A stretch of DNA of 64,000 bases from Corylus avellana (Eukaryota > Streptophyta > Magnoliopsida > Fagales > Betulaceae): positions 43,307,021 through 43,371,020 of the forward strand of contig NC_081541.1 in NCBI RefSeq assembly GCF_901000735.1, given 5' to 3'. The notes under the pieces were generated by a model that was not told the origin of the DNA, made no database searches, and saw nothing but the letters and a program-made list of their open reading frames with translations. Numbering within the stretch: position 1 is the stretch's first letter; each line of letters starts with the position of its first letter. Of the stretch, positions 1 to 12,249 are shown in pieces. Position numbers and translations under genes: made by a program.

Positions 1-270
1 CTTGGAAACTTAATAACACCAACCAATTCACCTCTTACTGAGTGGCCAAGAATAGCCAAAAAATTTCCGTGGATTTTGTGGTAGTCAAGAACAGAACTTC
101 TATGCTAATATGTAACCAAAACCTTGAGATTGCTTTTTCAAAAAAAAAAAAAAAAAAAAAAATTATAATAACTATTGTAAACAAAAACTATCATTTGCCA
201 AAATAAATTACAAAAATAAAAAATAAAAAAATGGTATTCAAGAAAATGTATAGAATAGAAAACAAAAGCG

Positions 271-3200
271 TCATTGAGTGTGGCAGGGTTTAGGATCTAT
301 AGTATAGTGTCCCAGCCGTCCAGTACGATAGAGATTTAGTAACTTAGCAGCAACTTTATCTTGAGCCTCCTCACCAAGTTCCATAGGAATCCTAAAAGCT
401 TCACGCAATGCTGTGAATTGTGTCTCAATAAGCCTGCACATGTCCTTCTCGTCTTCCACATTACCATCAAAAGATGAAATCGTCTCAAAGAGAGTTCGAC
501 GAATATCATGCACTATGAAATCCTGCATCAACAAGCATGAATTCAATCTCAAATAAAGATAAGAAGGCAAAGGAACCAAAAACCTAACATCAAAGATAAT
601 CCCAGTTGGAAAAGATATTCATGCTAAAGCGAGTTTTAATATCTGCTTTTAGAAACAATAATGATAATTGCAACAGAACTAGTTGGAGGGATTCTTTCTG
701 GGGGCAGCAAGATTCCTATTTCTATGACTGTTTGAAGGAAGCACCAAGTAACAAATTGATTGATGTTATTTCAGGGATATTTCTGAATACTATATTTTGA
801 TTTATCCCATGAGAACTAAACATGGATAATAGTTACTTTATGATCTAAATATTTGCTACTTTCCTATATATTATTGTTTGAATTTGAGTTATAGATATGC
901 CTTTTTTAACTTTTTGGTACTTGTTATTTATCTTCTAAATCAAAAGATTATATACAAATGTATAATTATCGCTTAATCAATTTATAGTCCTAGTCAAATC
1001 ATATCTTAATTTTTCAAAAATTTCCATATTACCATATCAATATCATTTCGTATCTTTGTTTCATGTTTCCACAAAGTCGCAATTTTGTATATATCTTACT
1101 TGCTAATTTTAAACTAACTTGCTCAAAAGTCTCCCCTCCAACTCCTCTTGTTATCCTAAACCAGTAATAATGTTATTTAATAGACTACTATACGACTGTC
1201 ATACAACTGGGATGACATAGCTATGAAAATTAATCTTTTTTTTTTCTTTTTTTTATCTATTTTACAAATGTTGATCAAATGACTGATTTTCACTGTCACA
1301 TCATTAAGTTATATAACAGTCTAATAAACATATTACTCTCCTAAAATGAGAATTTTATGTTCCAGTCCCTGCACATGCGTTGCTTACAACTATTACTGTT
1401 GAGATTCACTGCCTTCCGATGTCTTACATAGCAACTACAGAGAGTTACCAAGAAGAAAAGGAAACATAAATAGATAAATCCAAAAGAAGATAATTTACAA
1501 CAATAATTCTTTTTAGATATATGATAAATTAATAGCTGATACCTGTGTGTGATCTGTGGGGTATTGTCTTTTCTGTTTCATGTCCAACTCAGAGCTACTT
1601 AAACACTCTGGTTTGTCATCTACGAATATTCTGTCATTCTCATTCATGGCCAACTTTGCCCATTTCTTGTATTCATCACTTAAGTTGAGGATAGCCAGAA
1701 AATACTGAGCGATTTCCCTTTCCCCTACTAAGCAATCTCTAATTGATCCTACAGTTTGGAATAAGCAAAACCTGAGCTGACATTGATCCAAGCTTTGGAA
1801 TTTTCAACAATCTTATTCATCCAAGATTAGCCACTGTAGTCTATGCAGAAGTACTCAGGTTACAGGCCAAAGTAATTCTAACCCACAGAGTTAAACCAGC
1901 TACAGGACTCATCAAAACCCATGGAAGGAAAAAACCCTAGTAGGTATAGTCATACCTGTTAAAGCTAACTTGGAGCAGACCTCAGTGTCAAGAATTTTAG
2001 GAGGCAAAACACCTGGGGTGTCCAACACATAAATATTGGGATGGCTACCAATCTGAAATGAAAACTAACTCCCTCTTACAACAAGATTTAAAGGGAAAAA
2101 AAATCAAAAGATGAGAAGTCAAGAAAAGAAATATGCAGAAACTCTGAATAGCTATTTGATTATCTTATGCCCGTTTGTTGTAGAGAAGCTAGAGCAAATT
2201 CAAAACCAACAAAGTTGTACTCCAAATGTTTTATTCCTTTTCTTTTATTGGATTCAAATGAAGCATGAAAGGGAGTGATAACCACGGACAATAGATTTTT
2301 TGCTTCTAGGACATACAATGTACTAATAAATGAAGGACACACCTTCAAGCTGCTGATATCTTTCGTCTCACCTGGGTGAGGACTCACTATTGCATGTTTC
2401 AACTTTCCTTTCTCTACCGTCCAAAGATTAAAACATTAGTAATAAAATAAACATTTACAACTCAAAGAATAGAAGAAACTCAATTCCCGCAAAAAAATAA
2501 TAAATCTTGAAACCAATACCTGCAGCACTAATCCTCCCAATTTGATGCAATGAGTTGACCAGGGCGGACTTACCGACATTTGGAATCCCAACAAGCATTA
2601 TTGTTGTAGTATAACTAGAATGATCTGTCTTCTTCAATTCTCTGACTTGGGCTTGTAAAAAATTTAGGAACTGTAAGAAATGAAAACTCTGATTGCTACG
2701 GAAGTTATGAAAAACAAAAACTAGATTAACAGAATCAGTAACAAAACAACAGATATAAAGTTTAAACTGATCAAGTTGGTATTTTGAAAAAATCAACATA
2801 CTAATAGAGACACGTTGTAATCACTAGTATATGCATTCTCAAGTAAAATAGGATAGAAGAAAGACATAGCTCAGTGACAAACAACAGATTATACCGCCTT
2901 ATTTATATTTGCCGATGAGATCCACCTCTAGGCACTTCCACCCCAATAAGAAGGTGATAGAGGGTAAACTAGTGGGTTCAAGACAAATGGGGTGTTTGTG
3001 TAAATTATGGAGCATATATATATATATGAACGTAGTGACACTATTACAACCACTGGATGCCATTATCAAGCAAAACAGAACAGATGCAAGACAAGATATT
3101 TTTTACATATTTAGGTTGGTTTTAGATATCTAACTAAAATGAAATCACACACTTCAGTTCCTCACTGCATTTCAATGAGATATTAGACGTGTCCACCCAC

Positions 3201-3501
3201 ATGCAAACACACACAGAGTCCTCACGACAATGATGTAAAAGTATCAACATAATTTTATTGCATATAGTACTACAGACATCGATTCAGCAAATAATGTTGA
3301 GACTCAATTCATAAGCTATTGACAAAATGCCATGCAAAAAACTACCTAACACATAATGGAATACTCCCAATGTTCCAAAGAAATACATACAAAGTAAAAG
3401 AAAATCACATTACCTGCTTTATATTTTCCTTATTATGTGAATTCACTCCATAAGATATGCAGTTTTGTTGCTCGAAGTACCTTATCCACTCCTACAAGCC
3501 C

Positions 3502-3544
<43 letters not shown>

Positions 3545-4615
3545 TTGAAGAGAAACAAGAGTGATCAATGACATGAATTAGAAATGACTATAAATTTTCA
3601 TTACAATGAAAGTATATATAACTACTAGAGAAAGCTATTTTTGCCTTTTCTGATAAAACATGTCTTTTTTCTTTCATCAAAAGGATTAGAAGTCCCTCAG
3701 ATGTTTCATATTTAATTAGTTTTAAATACTTAATGACTTCAAGATTGATGGCTATTTCTTTGAGAAAACATGAGAAGAAAAATACCCACCTTCATTTGAG
3801 ATCGGTTTGCAAGATCCATCTTGTTCATCACTATGATTCGCCTTGGGGAAGATGGGTAGTTTCTTAATTGCTCATACTCCGATGACAATGGAATCTAGAA
3901 AGCAATAACAATAAATATTAAAATAATGCAAAATTTAATGAATGTTCCAGATCATCCAGTGCCCAACAGAACGGGGTAATAAAAAGGTTGTTAAAAGTTT
4001 CATTAGCTGATATTTAATAAAAACATCATAAGATACAATTCTAGATAACCATTTTGATCTCAAATGTAGCGAAATTTCTTTTTTGACCCATTAAGAAATT
4101 CACTTTTATAAAAACCGAGCAAGCAATTTTCTCTTAAAAGAAAGCAAATTACTCAATCTAGCTAAGGAAAATGAACCTACTTCAAAAGAAACAGAAAGAG
4201 TATCATTCTCTAAACATAGAGATGAATGACGGCTTTGGATCATTAAACAAAACTGAAGCCACCCCAAACCCAGATTTCATTCCCCACCTACTCCTCTGTG
4301 GATTCAACATTCATTAGAAACCCAAACCCAGATTTTAAAACAAGAAACTCTCACATACATTTCATCAAACATTTGGTATACGAAACCAAAAGGACCTTTT
4401 CAAGCTTATATAGACAAAGAAAAGTTGACAGAAACGGGAGGTACCCTTGCATCTCTGACTTCAAGAACGAGATCAACCAACGGGATTCGCTCAGCGATGG
4501 CACGAGAGGCTGCGGCCATGTGAGGGCCGTACCAGCCTCCGCCACTTGACCCGTTCTTTCTGGCTGCTTGCTTTACCGCATCGCCTATTTGCCTCGCCAA
4601 AGTAGCCGTTGCCAT
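271..4615 (-). CDS. SIN2: Mitochondrial DAR GTPase 2 (SIN2-like), circularly permuted GTPase
   Basis: Eight coding exons read on the minus strand: 4615-4445, 3894-3790, 3491-3414, 2670-2520, 2413-2343, 2052-1956, 1748-1543 and 522-271. They total 1131 nt (376 residues plus stop), close to the usual length of plant DAR GTPase 2. The GTPase motifs are in permuted order: NKMD (G4) at residues 81-84, GIPNVGKS (G1) at 146-153 and DTPG (G3) at 203-206. The family DAR motif spans the first splice junction (DAR|IP, residues 55-59). Members of this YlqF/RbgA-like family help assemble the organelle large ribosomal subunit; Arabidopsis SIN2 is mitochondrial. The start is the ATG opening MATATLARQ; an in-frame ATG 18 nt upstream would add MNFPAK. 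All junctions are GT-AG. Identification is by recognised family similarity, not by a search. Confidence 0.93.
1163..1338. mobile_element. MITE in the DAR GTPase gene
   Basis: The ends are inverted repeats (start agtaataatgtt; reversed end gagtaatatgtt) and the arms continue inward imperfectly around a T-rich centre. It is flanked by tcctaaa on both sides (1154-1160 and 1339-1345), a likely target-site duplication. It lies in the intron between exons 7 and 8. The ends resemble those of the MITE at 62984-63151. Confidence 0.7.
3506..3540. repeat. (GA)n microsatellite in an intron of the DAR GTPase gene
   Basis: About 17 dinucleotide units. Read on the gene strand this is (TC)n, ending about 15 nt before the acceptor at 3492. 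It therefore serves as most of the polypyrimidine tract for exon 3. Confidence 0.95.
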
Positions 4616-5498
4616 TTTGGCTGGAAAATTCAAAAAGTGGTTTGAACGTTACTTGACCCTAGAGTTTAGTTTTTAGGTAACTACTTGAGAGATTTTATTA
4701 TTTAATGATCATAATTTTCAATTTCAATCAAAGAATTTCTTTGAGGCTTTGGAAAATGCATTAGGCCCATTCCGTAAAATTTTGATTACCAAAGTGTTTT
4801 GTACAAAAAAAAAAAAAAAAAGAGAAATATTTTTATAAAAAAAAATCAAAATTTGTTGTACAAGAGTAGCGGCAATGCCACTGTGGTGGTGATTCGATAG
4901 CCCTAACAATGGCCACAAAATTGTGTGACGGCCACCGTGAGGCCACCAAATGTGATCACCACACAACACCACTATTTTTTGTTTAATTTCAACTTTCTAA
5001 AATATTTCTTATTTCTTATTTTTTGAGAAATATTTCGGATTTTGAAAATAGTATTAACGGTGGAAGCACTTAGTGTTTTGCGAAAAAGAAAAAAAAATCA
5101 AGTGACCAATGACAACCCCCAACAACCTACCTAAACATGTAGGTCTCATATATGCTCTCTCACATTAAACAATTTAGATAAGTAATTACTATAAATTTTC
5201 ATCCGGAGGTCAGTTGGCAACGATCACCTTTTTTTCAAATGGATTAAGCCTCATTTACTTTAATTTTCTTTTAGCTATTATTCACAGAAAACAATTTTGC
5301 TTCAAATATACAAATATCTATCACATATTTGATCAAAGGCTTCTAATCATACTAAAGGACACATTTCAAGAGATTATAAAAGGCTGAACCTAATCACCCA
5401 TAACATTTGGTTAGGTGTTCCTCCTAAGGCTGGAAATGGCATATAGTTTGGGGGAAAGGTGCAGAGTTCTCGTTAGTAGTTGATCAAAACGAACTGAT
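4616..5498. other. Spacer between the DAR GTPase 5' end and the PWWP gene 3' end
   Basis: This interval holds the 5' leader and promoter of the DAR GTPase gene (4616 upward) and the 3' end of the PWWP gene (below 5499). It is AT-rich with an A-tract at 4805-4820. I see no ORF, RNA gene or recognisable element in it. Confidence 0.6.
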
Positions 5499-8400
5499 CT
5501 ATGTCTCCATTACAAATCTCACCTTGTAAGGTTTTTGCTTGTCTTTGGACTCAATAGGGTGGGATTTTTTGAGACATGATTTCAGATTCACCGGTTCCCC
5601 TGTCAATACAGGTGAGGGAACTGATTCAACTGAAGACTTGGTTCCTCTTCTCCTGTGTTCAAGTTGCTCAAGCCAGAACCGGATATTTGCCCCACCAAAT
5701 AAAACCTTCTTTTTCTTAGCATATATATAAGCAGCAAATGCATCGAGGGGGCGTAAGAAAACCACCCGAACAGCATCTTTATGAGAAAAGGCTTTTGTCC
5801 TCTTGGGATCTACAGTGCCAAATGGTCTAAATCTCTTTACCAGCTCCTGCTTCGATGGCAGCTTGAAATCCTTAGGAAACTTTATACACAAAGACGAAGA
5901 AGCAGCAATGGTGGCAAGTGCTTTCAATTTCTCTACCCTTTGTGACTTGAATGATGAATTAGAACAAACAGGTGGACATGATTTTGGACTCACTGGTTTC
6001 CCTGTCAACGATGTCGATGGGACTGAAAATTTCGTTCCTCTTCTCATGTGTTCCAGCGGGTCGAGCCAAAACCGGATATTAGCCTCACCAAACAAAAGCT
6101 TCTCTTTCTTAGCATATTGGCAAGCAGCCATTGCACCAGTTGGGTGTACAAAAACCACCTTGGCAGCACCTGTGCAAGAAGAGATTTTTGTCCTCGAGGA
6201 ATCTACTGTACCAAATGGACTAAACTTTTTGATCAACTCCTCTTTTGACGGCAGCTCAAAATCCTTGGGAAACTTCATGTGCAAAGATGTAGAAGCAGCA
6301 ATGTTGGCAAGTGCTTCCAATTGCTTACCCCTTTGCGACTTGAATGATGTATCAGAACTAACAGGTTGGCACGATTTCGGATCTACTGCTTTCCCTGTCA
6401 ACGAAGGTGAAGGAACTAAAGACTGGGTTCCTCTTCTCTTGTGTTCAAGTGGGTCAAGCCAAAACCGGATATTTGCCCCACCAAATAAAACCCTGTTTTC
6501 CTTAGCAAATTGGTAAGCCGCTAATGCATCAGTTGGGTGTAAGAGAACAACCTGGGCAGCACCAGTATAAGAAGAGATTTTTGTCTTCAAGGAATCTACT
6601 GTGCTAAATGGGCTCAATTCTTTTACCAACTCCTGCTTTGATGGCAGCTTCAAATCTCTAGGAAACTTCATATGCAAAGTTGTACAAGCAGCAAGTGCTT
6701 CCAACTGCTGACCCCTTCGCAACTCAAATGATGAATCTGAAGTAACAGGTTGATAGAGCTCCTTATTCTCCTTATAGCTGTCTCTAGAAGTGACACTAAT
6801 GCTGGGTTCTTTGTTGGATCTAACGGAGGTAGTACCAACGCCATCACTAGGCAGCATCTTGATTTTATCAACAGTAGGGTCAGATTGTGATAAGCATATT
6901 TTGGCTGCCAATCTAGAATCAACCTCAATGACATTGGCATGAGTTCCAATAATATGATTAAACGCTGATTGAGTTGCAAGAGGTCGATGTAAATTCAAAT
7001 TGCAATCAACTTCAACACCCTCATCATCTTCCCAAATACTTACACTTCTCCCAGTTTCCTGTCTCGTGACACAAGATATGCAGGCCCTAGCATCATTTAG
7101 CATATCAACTCTTTCTTCAGGCTCCTGAAGCTTGGCAATTTCAACAATGTGACCATGGTGAGAAAGATCAGACAAAGCAGGCCCTGAAATATAAGAATCG
7201 GATGAGTTTTCCTTGCATCCAGTTTTATTTATCTGCAGATATGCAGTAGTTGGGATAGTCTTGTGTAGCTTAAAAGAACTACAAGAAACATAAGGTTGAT
7301 GATCAAGCTTCCTTTTTAGCCCCAGACAGTTAACAGGATTGTCTGTGTAAGATACAGAGGGGCCAAAACTTTCTCCACAGCTTTGTTTTCTGTCAACCTT
7401 CATACTTAGCTCAGACTCGATACTCCCAGGATGAGAAAGCTGGCCTTCAATGGGTTGCGAGCATTTTTTCAAACAGATGTCAGTAATGTTTTGGAAAGAC
7501 AAACTTCTGAACCTCAAGAGATTCTGCTCCACAGTATTCAAGCCAACTAAATAAAATGGATCTAGAGCAAGACAATGCAAGTTTACCAGCATCTCATCGA
7601 CTAATTGTGCCTTCTTTTGCTTAATTCGAGTCTCTGAAATACTGCAAAGTTGATGCTCATTAAAAGATTCTTTCAAACCAGGAATTTCAGAGTTCGTTCT
7701 GTTTGTCACACCAACTGCCAGGTAAGATACAGAGGGGCCAAAACTTTCTCCACAGCTTTGTTTTCTGTCAACCTTCATACTTAGCTCAGACTCGATACTC
7801 CCAGGATGAGAAAGCTGGCCTTCAATGCCTTTAGGTTGCAAGCATTTTTTCAAACAAATGTCAGTAATGTTTTGGAATGACAAACTTCTAAACTTCAAGA
7901 GATTCTGCTCCACAGTATTCAAGCGTTTTCCAACTAGATAAAATGGATCTAGAGCAAGATAATGCAAGTTTACCAGCATCTCATCGACTGATTGTGACTT
8001 CTTTTGCTTAATTCGAGTCTCTGACATACTGCAAAGTTGATGCTCATTAAAAGATTCTTTCAAACCAGGAATTTTAGAGTTCGTTCTGTTTGTCACACCA
8101 ACTGCCAGCTTATTTTCCACTTCCTCAAAGAATAGCTGAGATTCATCTTCCAGTTCTAAAATATCTGATTCATGAAAAACTGAGTTCTTTTTCTCACTAC
8201 CTAGAAAGACATTCAAACAGAAAGAAGTTACAACCCATGAAATCAGCCATCTGGTAAGTAGAACACAAGCACCCGAGCTGGATATCCTGTGCTATAAATC
8301 CTCAATATTAGGAAATAATCCCACAAACAGGACAAAAGCCCATGTACATTTGACAAAGAGATTAAACTAAACACTTGAGAGTACCTTCTAGCATCAGATT

Positions 8401-9805
8401 AGTCAAAAATTCACAGAAACATCAAGTTTGTACGTGGAAAAAAAGGGGGGAAACATAGCATGCAAGAGCAACCAACGAAAGAAAACAAGAAAACAAGTTT
8501 GCAAGAGCATATATAACCACCAAACAGAGAACTTGTGGATCTTGGACTCGGTTCTAGAGTTTTGACTTTATCAGGGTCATTTTGCCTGCAAAATCTCCTA
8601 TACTCGCACTACTCACTAACCACAACAACTAAACCCTTATAATAAGACTTTGATGCAAAGTCAAAGACCAAGCAAAGAAGTATACACCAACCATTTCGTT
8701 AATGACCCCTTCCCAGACTAGATTAAAAAACAAGTTCCAAATAGAAAATGCATAATTCAATTACAAAAGAGACCACACAAATACAAGAAAATTTAATCAA
8801 ACCATACCAACCAATTTGACCAACTAAAAAATCTCATCTACCCCAAATTGTTCCATAGATTTGCTTTTCAAATCACAGCATCCACTCCTTCCACGAACCC
8901 ACATTGTCAAAACAACAAAGCGATCCAATGACAACAAAGCAACCATCCACGATTATCAGATATTCAAGTATACAGAGTGTAAGTAGTTAAATCGAGCATT
9001 GGAATAGTAGTAATACGAATGAGCAATTGATATAACATATTTATCGCCCAAAGCCATAAGCTTAAGTCTCTGGGTTAAAACAATGTCCGAATATATCATA
9101 TCAAAACCACATTTCAAAGAATCTCCAGGTGTTTTTCTTGTTTCATATCCAATACTTCCAACAAATACTCAAATTATCATGGACATTGCATAGACAGGAG
9201 TGTAAGAATGAGTAGTTCATATGTTATATCAAAACCTCTTACTTAAAGACTCTACAGATACTAAAATCAACATAGGCATTGCATAGAAAATTGATTACTC
9301 TAAAATCCAAAAACAGAGACTCACTACCTCTTCTTTGGCACTGTCCCTTGTACATTAATGTCCGCTTGGCCGACCCATACCCACGAAACGCCTGAACCTG
9401 CGCGACCGATCTCACCGCCTCAACAAACTCCGTCTCCTCAACCAAAGGCGACACACCCATCCTCAGCACAAACCCCAACACCCCAACCGCCTGAAACGAC
9501 GTCGTTCCCCTCAAATCCCTCGGACCACTTCTGTTCGTCCTCTGGCAAGGACACGTTAGGCTCCGAAGCGTCCTCCGACCGAACACCTCCAGCGCACGAT
9601 CGAACAGCTCATCCTTGTTGTTGCGGACCATCGAAGATCGGAAAGTGTGGTCGAAGGGCCGGAGCTCGGAGTTGAGGAAGTAGCGATTGGGTTGGAGGTC
9701 GAAGAAGGATACGAGGACGCCGAGGCTGTCGATGCGGAGGACCACACCGGGCCACCATGAGTGAGGGAACACAACCCTTGCCCATACGACGTCGCCTCTC
9801 TGCAT
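5499..9805 (-). CDS. PWWP-domain protein with three tandem RRM-like C-terminal repeats (PDP-like)
   Basis: Two coding exons, 9805-9328 and 8200-5499, give 3180 nt (1059 residues plus stop). The N-terminus carries a PWWP domain (GDVVWARV, then SWWPG, roughly residues 3-60), a histone-methyl-lysine and DNA reader fold. The C-terminal third has three copies of an RRM-like unit running from FP..F.LPSK.EL to NIRFWL, at about 6430-6670, 6035-6280 and 5650-5890, with a period near 393 nt (131 residues). PDP proteins (PWWP-domain interactors of Polycombs) usually end in a single such domain. Between PWWP and these lies a near-identical tandem duplication of about 125 residues (7348-8108). A nuclear chromatin role is inferred from the domains. 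The start is the first ATG before MQRGDVV. A CT-rich run (GA-rich when read as + strand complement) lies just upstream at 9810-9832. It may be a member specific to this lineage. Confidence 0.85.
5650..6670 (-). repeat. Three RRM-like coding repeats of the PWWP gene
   Basis: Three units with period about 393 nt, each starting with a KFP..F.LPSK motif and ending with a RFWL.xLEH.RRGT motif. They differ at many positions, so this amplification is older than the 125-residue duplication upstream in the same exon. Confidence 0.9.
7348..8108 (-). repeat. Recent in-frame tandem duplication of about 375-388 bp in the PWWP coding exon
   Basis: The stretches near 7348-7722 and 7723-8108 are nearly identical and offset by 375 nt, with small in-frame indels (KR and KG present only in the copy nearer the N-terminus). 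Both encode a segment from AVGVTNRTNS to GESFGPSVSY. The reading frame is open across both copies. Confidence 0.92.
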
Positions 9806-10098
9806 CGTCGCTCTCTCTCCCTCTCTCTCTCTAACAAACACACAAACAAAACACTGATTTGTTTTTTTTGTTTTTTTGGTGGATTTGAACTTTTTTCCGA
9901 CAATTGAGTGCGCGCAATGGCGGGAATTGTTAAACGATTTTCTTGTTTATTAATTTCTTAATTTAAATATAAATTTTTTGGTATTTTGTAAATTACTGTC
10001 AATTTTCTTTCAATTTATAATAATGAGGAGACATGCATCTTTGTTTTTAGCAAATACTTGTATATTTGTCTTTGTTAACTTCCTTACATTCTCGTGTT

Positions 10099-10185
10099 TC
10101 CAAAGGGTACTTCAATCGGTTGTAAACCGCCTTATAAGGCGAAAATCACTTGTTCGAATCCTCCCTCTAAAAAAAAAAAAAAAAG
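10099..10185 (+). mobile_element. Very short tRNA-related SINE-like retroposon
   Basis: An insert of about 87 bp contains an RNA polymerase III B-box-like motif (GTTCGAATCC at 10152-10161) and ends in an A-tract of about 16. It is flanked by near-identical 20-bp copies at 10079-10098 and 10186-10205 (cttcc-tacattctcg core), which I read as the target-site duplication. Confidence 0.75.
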
Positions 10186-10500
10186 CTTCCCTACATTCTC
10201 GCTTTACAGAAATTCATTTGATAACGGTTTTAAAAACACTATTTTATTTTCAAAATAATTAACAAACAATTTAAAATATAAAACATTTTTTTAAAAAAAA
10301 TCAAAACTCAAAAACACTTTTTCAAGCTAGCAACCATGCACCCCAACATTAACAAAGAAGAATGCAAACCAATTTGCATTTAACATGACAATACTAACAA
10401 ACCCGTAAATCATTGTTTAAAAAAAAAAAATAAGTAGAGCTTTGTCGAGACTACCATATCAATATTGTAAAATAGTTAAAGAATGAAAATATAACTTCTA

Positions 10501-10717
10501 GCATTTCAATGATATAGACATTTTTATCCTACAACTATCCCACAATACTAAAGTGACAATTCTGATCAACCCTTTGATTTTTTTTCTTTAAATAATGACG
10601 ACTCTAAAGATTGGTTGATTTTTTTTCTTTAAACAATTACTCCAAAGATTGGTTAAGACTGTCATGTCATCATTGTGAGATTGTTATAGAATAAAATTGT
10701 CGTATATAAAATTACTC
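10501..10717. mobile_element. MITE with inverted arms
   Basis: The left arm (gacatttttatcctacaac) matches the reverse complement of the right arm (gacaattttattctataac), and similarity continues for about 60 nt. The centre holds an internal direct repeat containing a gattttttttctttaaa motif. It is related to the element at 12043-12249. Boundaries are approximate. Confidence 0.65.
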
Positions 10718-11052
10718 AAAATATAATATATATGCATTAAGGTGGACTTAATCCTCAGCCTGTAAAATGGTTCATTCTCTGATTTTGCCAAATGGTATTG
10801 TAGTCACATGATGGACAAGCTTTTGCTAGTAGAGCAACAACACCAGAATTCTTGGCAAAAGTTAGAACACATGATTAAAGGTGCAAATACTACAAAAGGA
10901 AAGATTTTAGAGGGTGACAGCCATGGCCATTCTACTTGGATTGATTATATTACATGAACAAAAGGAACTTCACCACTGAAATCATACACAATTTGAAAGC
11001 AAAACACCCCTAATCCTGGAGGATAAAAGTTTACAGCAAATATTCTAACTAG

Positions 11053-11181
11053 CTACAAGCTGGGTTGCAAAAAGGAAAATGCAGGGCCACTTAACATGAG
11101 CTTTGGCTGGAACTGATCCCAAACAAGCATGTTGTTAACCCTCACCAGCGTTGCTGTTACACTGTACAAGTGAAAGCTCAT
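11053..11181 (-). CDS. Unidentified small ORF of 42 codons, or the terminal exon of an unseen gene
   Basis: ATG at 11181 to TAG at 11053 encodes 42 residues of balanced composition (starting MSFHLYSV, containing VRVNNMLVWDQFQPK, ending LQPSL). It lies in non-repetitive sequence between MITEs. An AG just before TGTAACAGC would also allow reading as a terminal exon, but in that case I cannot see the other exons. I do not recognise the family, and it could be chance. Confidence 0.25.
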   Translation of the reverse strand: MSFHLYSVTATLVRVNNMLVWDQFQPKLMLSGPAFSFLQPSL

Positions 11182-12042
11182 GTGAGAAACATGAAAGAGG
11201 TAAATTATGTTAAAGCATTATAATATAATCGACAGAAGCCATTTATACAAATTTCAATCAGCTTTATTGACAGATGAGAAACAAGTTGATGACAAATGCT
11301 TACTTCCAGGGGTATCTTAAAAGTTAGATCATGCAATCAAATTTCGACCCAATCAAATAGTTTTAACATTTGTAGAATGGAACCTGACAAGGGGATATTC
11401 AGCTTTTGTATTATGCTGCAAGTTCCATGGCATATGATTATTTCTTCCTTATATGCACAAACCATTGAATGCCTGGAAAAAGGATTTAATGCAGGTATGA
11501 AAATCGAAGATATTTCATCCCACTAGAGTTGCAGTCTTGGATCATTAACTTTTAACTTATGGAAAAACTAATATCATGTTAAACCTTGAATCTTATCTTA
11601 AAATATATCACTATAGTAATCTACTGTATTTATTACACCACCCAAATCCATTTAATTAGGCAGGCCATGCTCACTAAGCAAAAAAAGAGTTCATCGGCCA
11701 GAAAAGAAATCTAAAGTACAAAAGCAGTTTAAAGTACTTTTAAGATTACAGATTTGCATGTAAAGAATCCAGAAAGGTAAGAAAGAAAGATATGTTGGCT
11801 TCAATAGAGACCCACTGAAATAATGACTCAACACAGATGCTTAGCCTACTAAAGGGAGCTCTTCCCCAAAGCAGAGTTACAGGATTCTCCTACCCACCCT
11901 AGGAACTGCGAACCGAATCATGCATCTCAATTCGTGGTAATTTCACATTCCGATTCCACAAAACTAGCTATCTCAATGTGCTGTGTTTGTTAATCATGGT
12001 TGAATTAAGAAGGTATATGGTTAAAACTTTATAAGAAAGAAA

Positions 12043-12249
12043 GAATAATACTAGAAACTACATTTTAAATTCTCACAACTTTTCTACAATGTTGACGTGA
12101 CAGTCTCAACCAACTATCGATTTAAAAAAATAAAATAAAATAAAAAAAATCAAGGATTGGTTATTCAAAAAAAAAAAATGATTAATTGTGGCTGCCATGT
12201 CAACATTGCTGGATAGTTATGGAATAAAAATGGGTATATAGCATTACTC
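12043..12249. mobile_element. MITE with inverted arms
   Basis: The start and the reverse complement of the end align over roughly 60 nt, including caatgttgacgtgacag against caatgttgacatggcag. The right terminus reads gagtaatgctatatac when reversed, the same terminal motif as several other MITEs in the window. An A-rich spacer separates the arms. Confidence 0.7.

Noticed and set aside
5803..6516. Plus-strand frame of 237 codons
   Set aside because: It is antisense to the RRM-like repeats of the PWWP gene; its internal repetition is inherited from them.
9358..9675. Pro/Thr/Ser-rich plus-strand frame of 105 codons
   Set aside because: It is the antisense shadow of the GC-rich first exon of the PWWP gene.
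10141..10165. A tRNA gene, suggested by the B-box-like motif
   Set aside because: No complete cloverleaf or discriminator can be drawn, and the poly(A) tail with flanking duplications indicates a retroposon.
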